A stretch of 32,739 bases of DNA from Candidatus Acidiferrales bacterium (GCA_030037335.1 JASHRN010000082.1:1-32739), one strand, 5' to 3'. Shown: positions 18,655-27,943, counted from the first letter of the stretch. Program-made: numbers and translations. The notes: a model not told the origin generated them from the letters alone.

Positions 18655-20738
18655 CGCGGAGTAGCTTCCAGAGTGAGCACTTCAAACGGTTGTAGTGTGA
18701 AGGTGTGAGCTCGGCCCGCACGCAGCGCGATTTCGGGTTGTGAAGCTCCGCTCCACGGACTGCGTGCGGTGAACTCTTGCGCAGCGCCCGACGGCAACTC
18801 GAATGCAGATTGCGGATCCAAATCGAATTTTCGCGGGGCTTTGTCCGGATTGCGCAGTGTGATAATTCCGCGCCGCGGCGACCACGATGCCCAGCCGTAA
18901 ACCTCCAGGCGCGACGGATCGCCGCCAATCCAGTGCGTGTCCGACAAGACATCCGCGTTTCGACGCGACCATCGCGCCGTCTCCGCCAAAATATCCCAGT
19001 CGGAGGGCGAGAGCAGCGAATGAGTCACGTACATCTCCTGAAGCTGCGTTCCCGTGCCAAAGTAAGATCGAATCTCATCTGGAAAATCGTGCTGCGGATC
19101 GTCTTTCAGGTGCTCGGCATAGCGCGCGTAAATCATCCCGTGGAGCATGAGGGAATTCAGCGGATAAAGCGGACCACGTCGAACAACGTGTTCGTGTGTG
19201 GCGGAATCGCGATAAGTGATCCATTGCTGGCGATACGAGCCAACGCCGGCGAATGAATCGTCATCGCCACCACGCCATATTGAATCCGCATAAAGCAGCC
19301 AGAACGGCGAAGGATATGTTCCTGTGGTCAGATTGACGTAAAGATCTGGTTCGACCCGGCGCAATTGGCCAATCAGGCTGATCATGGCCGCAAAATCGCT
19401 GTCGAATTTGCTGCCGGGGAAAACAGTGGATGCGTTTCCGGTGCCGTCGAACTTGAACTGATTCACGCCATATTCGCGGATCATCTTGAGGCAAACTTCG
19501 CGAAAACGAGCGAAATAGCGCGGCCCGGAAAGAACGAATCCGCCAGAGTTCTCTTCGTATCCTTGCTCCTTGCCATACTTGAGGCGCTCTTCACGAGGGC
19601 CGTCATAGCCACCCCAGGGAGAAAGCCAGATTCCCGGAGCAGCACAATATTTTTTCGCGGCCGCCTTCACCGGTGCAAAACCATCCGGAAATCCAGAATT
19701 GAATTCCCATAAGGATTTGTGATTGTCCCAACCGTCATCAAACAGAAAAGAATCGAGCGTCACGCCGCGTTTGACGTGGAGTTCTTCGCCAAATGCGCGA
19801 ATTACATCGAGCGCTCCCGCCTGATCGTAGGGAGTGAAATAACCTAGGTCGTACCACGAATTGTAGTGAAGGAATGTGCGATAGGGATGCGCACGTTCGC
19901 GCTCGATATAGCGCAAGAAATCGCGACGAAGTTGCCCGAGCGCGGCAGTTCCAATTGCCGAAGAATACGTCGCCGATCGACCATGCTCGAGCGGCAATTC
20001 TCGCGAAAGCGAGCACCGCAGCCGCCCGCCCTCAACTGCACTCTGCGAGAGGGGATGCTCAAATCCCAAAAACCAGTTTCCCACGATAACCGGTGAGCCT
20101 TTAACGCTGCCGGTGACCGCCGCACTCTGTACGGCGAGGTTCAGCAGAATGACATTCGTGATCGGCAGGCTTTCCTTTGTCGCTGTGAATTGTATTTCCT
20201 GCCGAATGTAATGCGAGCTGTCGCGGAGAATCGCGCGCCAAGTTGCGCGAAGCCCGCGTTGCGCATCCTCAAACGTTGCGCGAATGGCGCGGCCCGGAAT
20301 GCGCTCAGAGAATCGCGCCGATGTTGGATTGCCGGAGAGGTTTTCGATTTGTGGATCTTCGAGCAGATTCATGGCGGAGAAATCGATCTGAACTCCGTCG
20401 GCCAAACTTAGGGAAAATACTGGCATCTGGGCGTGAATGACGTCGCCGGTTCTCTTGTTTTCGACCCGCACGAATTGCAAACCTCTAGCCGAGATTTCCC
20501 ACTGCGCTGCGACAAGGCTGTTGGACAGAGAGGCGTTTCTGCCGCGCATTTCAGCCTGAGGCGAATCCGAAGATTGCTCTGGAATTCGCAACAAATCTGC
20601 ACCATCCAGGCTGCGGAGCAGCGACGACGCGGGAAGACTGCCGAGGAGCACAGCGCCATTGCGAACAAACTCGCGACGTGTCAACGAACTTGCGGAATTG
20701 TCGCTCTGTGATTGCGGCCTTGTAATAGAACGGCGCAC
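18651..20738 (-). CDS. Tat-exported glycoside hydrolase-like protein (GH-D clan / alpha-galactosidase-like TIM barrel)
   Basis: Tat-like SLTRREFVRNGAVLLGSLPASSLL; LDSFLFDDGWDNHKSLWEFNSGFPDGFAPVKAAAKKY; GIWLSPWGGYDGP; YGVNQFKFDGTGN; VNLTTGTYPSPFWLLYADSIWRGG. GTG start, SD GGAAAGGA. Confidence 0.75.
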   Translation of the reverse strand: MRRSITRPQSQSDNSASSLTRREFVRNGAVLLGSLPASSLLRSLDGADLLRIPEQSSDSPQAEMRGRNASLSNSLVAAQWEISARGLQFVRVENKRTGDVIHAQMPVFSLSLADGVQIDFSAMNLLEDPQIENLSGNPTSARFSERIPGRAIRATFEDAQRGLRATWRAILRDSSHYIRQEIQFTATKESLPITNVILLNLAVQSAAVTGSVKGSPVIVGNWFLGFEHPLSQSAVEGGRLRCSLSRELPLEHGRSATYSSAIGTAALGQLRRDFLRYIERERAHPYRTFLHYNSWYDLGYFTPYDQAGALDVIRAFGEELHVKRGVTLDSFLFDDGWDNHKSLWEFNSGFPDGFAPVKAAAKKYCAAPGIWLSPWGGYDGPREERLKYGKEQGYEENSGGFVLSGPRYFARFREVCLKMIREYGVNQFKFDGTGNASTVFPGSKFDSDFAAMISLIGQLRRVEPDLYVNLTTGTYPSPFWLLYADSIWRGGDDDSFAGVGSYRQQWITYRDSATHEHVVRRGPLYPLNSLMLHGMIYARYAEHLKDDPQHDFPDEIRSYFGTGTQLQEMYVTHSLLSPSDWDILAETARWSRRNADVLSDTHWIGGDPSRLEVYGWASWSPRRGIITLRNPDKAPRKFDLDPQSAFELPSGAAQEFTARSPWSGASQPEIALRAGRAHTFTLQPFEVLTLEATPR

Positions 20739-20753
20739 AACTTTCCTTTCCGC

Positions 20754-22124
20754 TCAATGAAACTCGACGAGCCCTGGTCCGGCGCGAGCGGCAAAGAAGC
20801 GGCTGGCCTCGGCCCGCGCCGGAAAGCGCTGATGATACTGCGCCATCCACTCTTCGCGAAACTCTTCCGCGCAGCGCATCTCAGTCAACGCCCATACGCT
20901 GCCTCCAAAACCAGCGCCGAATGCGGAGGCTGCCGCTGCGCCAAGCTGACGCGCCGAGCGTGCAAGCTCGATTGTTTCCGGCACCTGATTTCCGAGGCGC
21001 GTCTCCGCAAGAAACTGAGAGCGAGCTGCAAGCACTCCGATGCGCTCGAAGTCACCGCTGGCCAGCGCCTCAGCCGCCGCAGGCACAATTTCGTTGCTTT
21101 CCTCGTGCAGTTGCTGGAGACGGGCGAGGAGAATCTCCGGCGCGTACTGGGGATCATTTGAGGCGCGCAGAATCTGTTGAAGCTCTTCTCGAGTTTCCGG
21201 ATTTGCGAGCAGCGAAGCGAGCGATAATTGTTCGCCGACTTGCTCATTCTGCTTTGCATCGTGTTCGGCATTTTGCCACATGCGCAAAATCGTTTGCGCG
21301 GTTCCCGAGGCGCTATTGTAAGATTCGCGCGCATCTCCTGTTTTGTCGGCCTTCACGCCGCTGACTGCAACAACCAGCGACCACTCTTCGGGGAAATGAA
21401 CTTTCCTCTCAAAACGAGTCGGGCAGAAGGAATACTGGCGCAAGAACCCCGCCCGCGAGCAAAGAATTCCAACGTGATCTTCGCTGCCTCCCTGTGTTCC
21501 CACACCAGCGTCACCGGGAAAAGGGCCAAAGCTGCCGCCACTCTCTATCGCGGCGGCATAGCTAGCGACATCCTCACGTGTTCGAAGGAATTGGCGATAG
21601 CGCTCCGACTTTTCGAGTGAATTTACAGCGCAAAACACTAAGAAAAAAGCGATCATCAACGCGCTGGAGCTGCTCATACCGGAAGCACGCGGCAGGTCAC
21701 TGGCGAAAGCAATGTCGGCGCCGGTTCGCATTTCGGGAAAGTCGCGCGCCAACCGGCGGGCCACGGTCACTGGAAAATTGGACCAACCCCCACGAACTGA
21801 CTCGATGGTACCGTCCAAGCCAAATTCCACAAGGGAGGCGCGACCGATGTCGGCGATGCGAATTCGAGCATCAGCGCGACGCGAGGCGACCAGACAAATT
21901 CCTCGCTCAATCGCGCCGAGAATGCTTCGCCCGCCTGCATAATCGGTGTGCTTGCCAAAAAATTCCAATCGGCCGGGGACAAAGTACGCGATAGCCGCCT
22001 CCGGAGAGCTTACGTCTTTGAGCTGATGAAGTTCCCTGCAGAGTCTTTCAAAGAGCGCAGCTTTCACAGCGGATTCTTCAGCGCTCATTCCGGCTTTGCG
22101 AAGCTGCGCGCGAAAATCAGTCAT
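20754..22124 (-). CDS. Galactokinase-like GHMP kinase
   Basis: VPGRLEFFGKHTDYAGGRSI, DLPRASGMSSSSALMIAF, GAGFGGSVWAL. ATGA overlap with the upstream nucleotidyltransferase. Confidence 0.88.
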   Translation of the reverse strand: MTDFRAQLRKAGMSAEESAVKAALFERLCRELHQLKDVSSPEAAIAYFVPGRLEFFGKHTDYAGGRSILGAIERGICLVASRRADARIRIADIGRASLVEFGLDGTIESVRGGWSNFPVTVARRLARDFPEMRTGADIAFASDLPRASGMSSSSALMIAFFLVFCAVNSLEKSERYRQFLRTREDVASYAAAIESGGSFGPFPGDAGVGTQGGSEDHVGILCSRAGFLRQYSFCPTRFERKVHFPEEWSLVVAVSGVKADKTGDARESYNSASGTAQTILRMWQNAEHDAKQNEQVGEQLSLASLLANPETREELQQILRASNDPQYAPEILLARLQQLHEESNEIVPAAAEALASGDFERIGVLAARSQFLAETRLGNQVPETIELARSARQLGAAAASAFGAGFGGSVWALTEMRCAEEFREEWMAQYHQRFPARAEASRFFAARAGPGLVEFH

Positions 22125-22987
22125 AACTCGACGCGCACACCGGCGAGGCGCCGCGCGACTTCAGCAATGTCGCCCCTGTAAGAAAGATCCAGAACACCCG
22201 TGCGAAATCGAACGACTTTGAATCGAAGCCCAATGGAACTCAGACCAAATTGCACGGCTTCAGGCAATTCGAACTCATCCCTGGCAGAGCGCGGAACTTC
22301 GCGGCAGGCACGAAAGATTTCCGGCGTGAATCTCCAGCAATTCATGCTGACGAAAACGGCGCCCGCGTCACTCGGTATTTCGCCGGGCTTTTCGATTATG
22401 CGCTGGAGATAATCGTGCTTATCAATCTCAAGCAGCGCATAGCCCTGAATTCTCTCGCGCGGAATATTGCTCTCGCGAACCAAAGATTCCTGTTCGAATG
22501 CCGGCAGACCAGGTTCACCAAGTGAGCGAAGAGCGCGAAACACGTCAACGGGATAGTAATTATCGGAGTTCAGCACGAGAAATGACTCGTCAGCCACGAA
22601 AACTTCGGCCGCAAGGAGCGCGTTCGCGGTGCCTATCGGCTGCTCCTGAATAGCGAAGCTTACGTCGATTCGCTTTGGAGCGATTGAGCCGTAGTACTCG
22701 CGAATTGCTGTGTGCTCCGGCCCGACAACGAGGCACGCTTGACCGAAACCAGCATCGGCGAGCGCGCTGAGCACGAAATCGAGGAACGGCCGGCCCACCG
22801 GAATCATCGCCTTCAAGCCAGCATCGGCCTTTCTCGATTGTTCCACGTCCAAATGAGCAGACGGATCCGTAGAGCGCATCCTCTTGCCGAGGCCGCGCGC
22901 GAGAATAACTGCTTTGTTGATGCGCTTTGATTCTGTCGTCATTTCGACGGGCTGTTTTTTAGGGAATCTCCAAATGAATTTCAACAA
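22121..22987 (-). CDS. Nucleotidyltransferase family protein (sugar-1-phosphate nucleotidylyltransferase-like)
   Basis: AVILARGLGKRMR, GLKAMIPVGRPFLDFVLSALADAGF, QEQPIGTANALLAAEVFVADESFLVLNSDNYYP, RIIEKPGE. Start ambiguous: TTG 22987 or ATG 22942. Confidence 0.85.
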   Translation of the reverse strand: MLKFIWRFPKKQPVEMTTESKRINKAVILARGLGKRMRSTDPSAHLDVEQSRKADAGLKAMIPVGRPFLDFVLSALADAGFGQACLVVGPEHTAIREYYGSIAPKRIDVSFAIQEQPIGTANALLAAEVFVADESFLVLNSDNYYPVDVFRALRSLGEPGLPAFEQESLVRESNIPRERIQGYALLEIDKHDYLQRIIEKPGEIPSDAGAVFVSMNCWRFTPEIFRACREVPRSARDEFELPEAVQFGLSSIGLRFKVVRFRTGVLDLSYRGDIAEVARRLAGVRVEL

Positions 22988-23008
22988 CCTCTTATGCGAA
23001 ATCCCGGG

Positions 23009-23037
23009 TTGCTGCCGTCCTTCGCTGCCATTATGCT
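23009..23037 (+). promoter_or_regulatory. Weak candidate promoter for the GH35 gene in the divergent intergenic region
   Basis: TTGCTG, 17-nt spacer, TATGCT. The match to consensus is partial. Confidence 0.25.
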
Positions 23038-23094
23038 ACAGCGGTTATCTGCCAGTTTCTTTTTTGTGAAGGCACAATTCAGCGGCGGGAAAAG

Positions 23095-24981
23095 ATGATC
23101 GTGGCGCAAAAACAGAATGGGCTTTTCAACTTGATTGCGCAGTCACACCTTCTGAAATCTGCCGTTTACTTGGCGATTGCCCTATTTCTTCTAAGCTCTG
23201 CTGGCGCCGCATCTGCTGTGCAGCCGCATGTTCATTCGATTCGCATCGAGCATGGCCAATTCATCCTCGATGGCAAACCTTTCCAGATTATCTCCGGCGA
23301 GATGCATTATGCGCGAATTCCGCGCGCCTACTGGCGCGATCGCTTGCAGAAAGCTCGAGCGATGGGGCTGAACACAATCTCAACGTATGTTTTTTGGAAT
23401 CTGCATGAGCCTGAGCCGGGAATTTATGACTTCAGCGGTCAACTTGATGTTGCTGAATTTGTACGCGAAGCGCAGCAGGAGGGACTTTACGTAATTTTGC
23501 GTCCCGGACTTTACGTCTGCTCCGAGTGGGATCTGGGCGGGTTGCCGTCCTGGCTCCTAAATGACCCAGGGGTTCGGTTGCGCAGCAATCAGGAGGATTT
23601 TCTCGGTCCTGCGGAGAAATGGCTGAAGCGGCTCGGGAGAGAGCTTGCTCCGCTGCAAATCACGCGAGGCGGCCCGATCATTGCAGTGCAGGTCGAAAAT
23701 GAATATGGCTCATTCGGCGATGATCAAGCCTACATGTCGAATATTCGCGACATGATTATCAAAGCGGGATTTGACGGAGCGATCTTGTACACCGCCGACG
23801 GCCCTTCGGAGTTGCCGCGCGGAGCGCTCCCTGGACTGCCGGCCGCGGTTAATTTTGGTCCGGGCGACGCCAAGTCAGCATTCGAGGCCTTGCGCACCTT
23901 TCGCCCGCCAGGTCCATTCATGTCGGGTGAATATTGGGACGGATGGTTCGACCATTGGGGCGAGGCGCACAATGTCACAGACGCAAAACAGCAGGCTAGA
24001 GAGCTCGATTGGATGCTCTCGCTCGGCTATTCAATCAACCTATACATGTTCGAGGGCGGAACTTCGTTTGGTTTCATGGCCGGCGCGAATTATGGAAAGG
24101 CCTATCAGCCGGACACCACCAGTTATGATTATGATGCTCCCTTGGATGAGGCGGGCCGACCTACTCCGAAATATTTCTTGTTCCGGGATGTAATTGCTCG
24201 TCACTTAAAAGGAGCGAGCTTGCCGCCAATCCCGCGCGCAATTCCGGTGATTCAGGTTCCTACATTCAAATTAGCCGATTCGGCCTCCTTGTGGAGCAAC
24301 CTCGGCCAGCCAATTCGAAGCGCCCAACCCGTAACTATGGAAGCTTTGGGACAAGCCTACGGGTACATTCTCTATCGCACTCACATCAGCGGCCCTAACA
24401 AAGGAACGCTGGAAATCAAAGACGTGCGTGATTATGGTGCGGTTTTCGTGAACCAGAAGCCCGTCGGAAAAGTCGACCGCCGACTGCATCAAAATCAAAT
24501 TCCCATCCAGCTCCCTGCGGGGTCGAGCACTCTGGATATTTTGGTGGAGAACCTTGGCCGGATAAATTTCGGCCCGAAAATCTCGGAGGATCGCAAGGGT
24601 ATCATTGGCTCCGTCACCCTCGACGGGCGCATTTTGAGCGGATGGGAAATCTACTCCCTTCCAATGAAGGACCCCATATCGCTGGCTTTCAGAACAGCCC
24701 ACACTCAAGCGCCGGCGTTTTATCACGGAACGTTCCACCTCACTCGAACCGGTGACACTTTTCTGGACGTGAGCAAGCTAGGAATGGGGGTGGTTTGGCT
24801 GAATGGTCACAATCTCGGCCGATTTTGGAATATTGGGCCGCAGCAGACGTTGTATGTTCCAGGCGTTTGGCTGAGGAAAGGAAGGAATGAAGTCATTGTT
24901 TTTGATATCCAGAATGATTCTGACGCGTCAATTGCTGGCCTCAGAGCACCGATCCTGAATCATCTCAGGTCGATTCGATGA
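23095..24981 (+). CDS. Secreted GH35 beta-galactosidase-like protein
   Basis: Signal-like N-terminus; FQIISGEMHYARIPRAYWRDRLQKARAMGLNTISTYVFWNLHEPEPG; GGPIIAVQVENEYGSFG (fits the GH35 GGP..Q.ENE[FY] signature); GEYWDGWFDHWGE. Confidence 0.94.
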   Translation: MIVAQKQNGLFNLIAQSHLLKSAVYLAIALFLLSSAGAASAVQPHVHSIRIEHGQFILDGKPFQIISGEMHYARIPRAYWRDRLQKARAMGLNTISTYVFWNLHEPEPGIYDFSGQLDVAEFVREAQQEGLYVILRPGLYVCSEWDLGGLPSWLLNDPGVRLRSNQEDFLGPAEKWLKRLGRELAPLQITRGGPIIAVQVENEYGSFGDDQAYMSNIRDMIIKAGFDGAILYTADGPSELPRGALPGLPAAVNFGPGDAKSAFEALRTFRPPGPFMSGEYWDGWFDHWGEAHNVTDAKQQARELDWMLSLGYSINLYMFEGGTSFGFMAGANYGKAYQPDTTSYDYDAPLDEAGRPTPKYFLFRDVIARHLKGASLPPIPRAIPVIQVPTFKLADSASLWSNLGQPIRSAQPVTMEALGQAYGYILYRTHISGPNKGTLEIKDVRDYGAVFVNQKPVGKVDRRLHQNQIPIQLPAGSSTLDILVENLGRINFGPKISEDRKGIIGSVTLDGRILSGWEIYSLPMKDPISLAFRTAHTQAPAFYHGTFHLTRTGDTFLDVSKLGMGVVWLNGHNLGRFWNIGPQQTLYVPGVWLRKGRNEVIVFDIQNDSDASIAGLRAPILNHLRSIR

Positions 24982-25169
24982 AGGGGCATCTGAAGAATGC
25001 TTATCCGTGCCAAGTTGGTGAGAACCTCCTGTCGAGCCTTTGTGTAAGAAAATCGTTAAAATTCCATAATTATTTGCTGCGGAGAGCGGTTTTTGCGGCT
25101 TTGCGCAGCGAACCTCAATTAGGATTGGGCTCGTGGATTTCGAACCTCCACTTACGGCTGATTTGAGGG

Positions 25170-26600
25170 ATGCGGGTCGTGTTCTGCCGAAACGGCACCT
25201 GGGAACTGATCCTCGCGCTTGCTCTCGCAGGCGTTTGCGCGCCGAAGGCGTACGCCCAGACGCAGCCCTTATCGGAATCGCAGGATTCAAATAACTCAGC
25301 AAGCTCGCCGGACACAAGCCTCTCAATTTTTCCGCATTCGGAATCCAGCCGGTGGTGGATTTCCGGCCAGAGCAACTTAATCCTGCAATGGCATCCATCA
25401 TTTCCTTCGGATTACAGCGGGCGAAACAGCCTGTCAGCCGCAGCGCAGAGCGCCACATCGCATGTGCTGACGCTGTACACAGGTTACGAGCTCGCGGACG
25501 ACAGCGAAGTCTTTTTCGATCTTGAAGATTCGACCGGCTCAGGAATCGGCAATGCGCTGGGACTAGCCGGCTACACCAATCTGGATGTGGTGCGCACGGC
25601 CGCTGGCGTACCGCTCTCGCACGCGCCGTATCTGGCTCGACTGCTTTTCCGGCAAATCATCCCGCTCTCTTCCCAATGTGTTCCCGCAGATCGATCATGG
25701 CAGAACTTGGCGACGTCGCTTCCCAAGCGCCGCTTGGAATTCTGGATTGGTAAAATGACTGTGCCAGATTTCTTTGATACGAATGGACCAGGCAGCGATT
25801 CGCATCTGCAATTTCTGAATTGGACAGTGGACAACAACGGCGCCTACGACTACGCCGCCAACACGCGCGGATACACGGATGGCGCGATGCTCGAATACGA
25901 CGATGGCCGCTGGAGCGCGCGATTTCTTGAAGCACTGATGCCCAAAGTGGCCAACGGCATCAATCTTGATGCCGATCTTGCCCGCTCGCGAGCCGAGAAT
26001 TTCGAGATTGACTACAATGGCGGATTTCTACATCACCGCGACGGGGCGATCCGCGCACTGACCTACCTCAACCACGCAGACATGGGAAATTACCAGGAAG
26101 CGATCGACGAGTTTCTGGCCGGCGAAACCGCTACGCCGAATATCATCGCAACGCGCAGAGAAGGCCGACACAAATACGGCGTGGGAGCCAATTTCGAGCA
26201 GAACTTGACCGACCGCCTTCGCACGTTTGGGCGGTGGGGATGGAACGACGGGCATAATGAGTCATTTGTGTATACTGAAGTGGATCAAACGCTTGAATTT
26301 GGCGGAGACTATCGCGGCGATGGATGGCATCGAAAGAACGATCGCGTGGGCGCGGCTTTCTCCATGAATGCCATTTCACCGGAGCACAGAGAATACCTTG
26401 CGCTGGGCGGACTTGGCTTTTTGCTCGGGGATGGCGCGCTAAACTACGGGCGGGAAAAGATCGTCGAATCGTATTATACCGCGCACCTATGGAGCGGCCT
26501 TTTCACGTCGTTCGACCTTCAGCACATCAACAATCCCGGGTACAACCGGGACCGCGGCCCCGTTCTGGTTCCCGCGCTGCGTCTCCACGTGGATTTCTAG
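25170..26600 (+). CDS. Carbohydrate-selective porin (OprB-like)
   Basis: Signal peptide ending in AYAQ; RWWISGQSNLILQWHPSFPSDYSGRNSLS, LEFWIGKMTVPDFFDTNGPGSDSHLQFLNW, C-terminal PALRLHVDF barrel end. Confidence 0.82.
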   Translation: MRVVFCRNGTWELILALALAGVCAPKAYAQTQPLSESQDSNNSASSPDTSLSIFPHSESSRWWISGQSNLILQWHPSFPSDYSGRNSLSAAAQSATSHVLTLYTGYELADDSEVFFDLEDSTGSGIGNALGLAGYTNLDVVRTAAGVPLSHAPYLARLLFRQIIPLSSQCVPADRSWQNLATSLPKRRLEFWIGKMTVPDFFDTNGPGSDSHLQFLNWTVDNNGAYDYAANTRGYTDGAMLEYDDGRWSARFLEALMPKVANGINLDADLARSRAENFEIDYNGGFLHHRDGAIRALTYLNHADMGNYQEAIDEFLAGETATPNIIATRREGRHKYGVGANFEQNLTDRLRTFGRWGWNDGHNESFVYTEVDQTLEFGGDYRGDGWHRKNDRVGAAFSMNAISPEHREYLALGGLGFLLGDGALNYGREKIVESYYTAHLWSGLFTSFDLQHINNPGYNRDRGPVLVPALRLHVDF

Positions 26601-26652
26601 GAACGGTGAGACCCATGGCGTTAAGTTCCCACTGCCTCGCTGTCCCGGCCGG

Positions 26653-27786
26653 CTAGTGCGCGGGAGGACCGAGATAGTAGCCCGGGCGAGTGCGTACGCG
26701 CAAACTAGGTTCCGTGACGCGCACTTCGATGTTGTGGTACCCGTAGCCTTCGCTTGCTGGAGGGTGATATGCGAGCAGGTAGACACCGTGAATGTCATTG
26801 CCGATGGCGTTCATGTCACTTTGAATAGAGCGAACTTTCATTGCTCCTTCGTGGAGTCCACCGGTACCCGCACTTGCAATCTCAAGTGAATTCCGTCCTA
26901 CGACATTGGCGGCGTGCTGCACGAGCCACGCGATGAGTGGGAAGAGCGGGATACTCTGATTTCCCATTTCCTCGTCAACGACCTGCTGCGTTTGCAGCGT
27001 TCCCGGAGGAGGATTGACTGGATAGGTTCCCGGCGGCCCGACTTCAATATTCTTTTTTTGTTGCGGTGGTTGGTGGAATTCCGCGGCCGTGGTGCTCAGG
27101 CCGATGGAGTAGATCGTTGTATTGCCGAGCTGCGCGCGACGCAGCACCTGGCCAAGCTTGGTTTCGCTGCCTTTATCAAGCTTCTCTCCCACAACGACGA
27201 TGATCCGGCGGCGTTCTGGCGGTTGCTCTTCGAGGAGGCTCTCGGCGCGGTCGAGAGCGTCGTAAAGACGCGCACCGTCGAGTCCGGGCTTGATATGGTT
27301 AATGGCGTCAAGCACGAGGTCGGAATCGGTGGTCATTGGGCGCAGCAAGTCGACTTCATCGTTGTAGCCAATTACCGCCGCTTGTCCATTTCCAGCCATG
27401 ACCATTTGCGTGAAGATAATTCCCGTTTTGCTAACCTCGGGCAGCAGAGGAGCGACCCGCGAGCTGGTTTCAAGCACGAGAACGATTGATAAAGGATCGC
27501 CGCCTTGATCAAAGCGGATAATCTGCTGCGGTTTGCTGTCATCAAAAATCTGGAAATCGTTTTGAGTTAGATTGAGCACCGCCTGCCCCGATTTTGTTGC
27601 GACGGCGACAGGCAATGTGACGACGTTTACATGGACATTGAGAATGGGAGGCTTCTGATTCTGCTGCTCTTGCACGCCAGGCTTTATGGGCAAGGGACCC
27701 GGTTGACCCTGTCCAAATAGAGGCCCCGCGAACGTTAGCACGGCAAGGAATGCGATCAATCGCTGAACCGTAGAGAGTTTTGCCAT
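26653..27786 (-). CDS. VWFA-related Acidobacterial domain protein (TIGR03436-like)
   Basis: VNVVTLPVAVATKSGQAVLNLTQNDFQIFDDSKPQQIIRFDQGGDPLSIVLVLETS and HGVYLLAYHPPASEGYGYHNIEVRVTEPSLRVRTRPGYYLG. Confidence 0.88.
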   Translation of the reverse strand: MAKLSTVQRLIAFLAVLTFAGPLFGQGQPGPLPIKPGVQEQQNQKPPILNVHVNVVTLPVAVATKSGQAVLNLTQNDFQIFDDSKPQQIIRFDQGGDPLSIVLVLETSSRVAPLLPEVSKTGIIFTQMVMAGNGQAAVIGYNDEVDLLRPMTTDSDLVLDAINHIKPGLDGARLYDALDRAESLLEEQPPERRRIIVVVGEKLDKGSETKLGQVLRRAQLGNTTIYSIGLSTTAAEFHQPPQQKKNIEVGPPGTYPVNPPPGTLQTQQVVDEEMGNQSIPLFPLIAWLVQHAANVVGRNSLEIASAGTGGLHEGAMKVRSIQSDMNAIGNDIHGVYLLAYHPPASEGYGYHNIEVRVTEPSLRVRTRPGYYLGPPAH

Positions 27787-27943
27787 ATCTTCACTCTATC
27801 TGATTCCGCCCCGAACGTCGACGTTGCACCTGGACAGGAGAGGGATACGTAATTTGCATGAAACTCGAGATGAAATACGGCATCAACCTCTGCGGAACCG
27901 AATTAAAATGCTTAGGTTGCAAATTGAAGACCCAGGAGAACGA

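Noticed and set aside
25133-25151. tRNA T-arm-like string GTGGATTTCGAACCTCCAC
   Set aside because: Contains TTCGAA and a 5-bp stem, but no D-arm, anticodon arm or acceptor stem could be found around it, and the loop is 9 nt.
24978-25166. 62-aa ORF between GH35 and the porin
   Set aside because: No SD, no recognisable motif, overlaps the GH35 stop region. Likely spurious.
26914-27489. 191-aa plus-strand ORF
   Set aside because: Antisense to the VWFA-related gene, which has clear family motifs.
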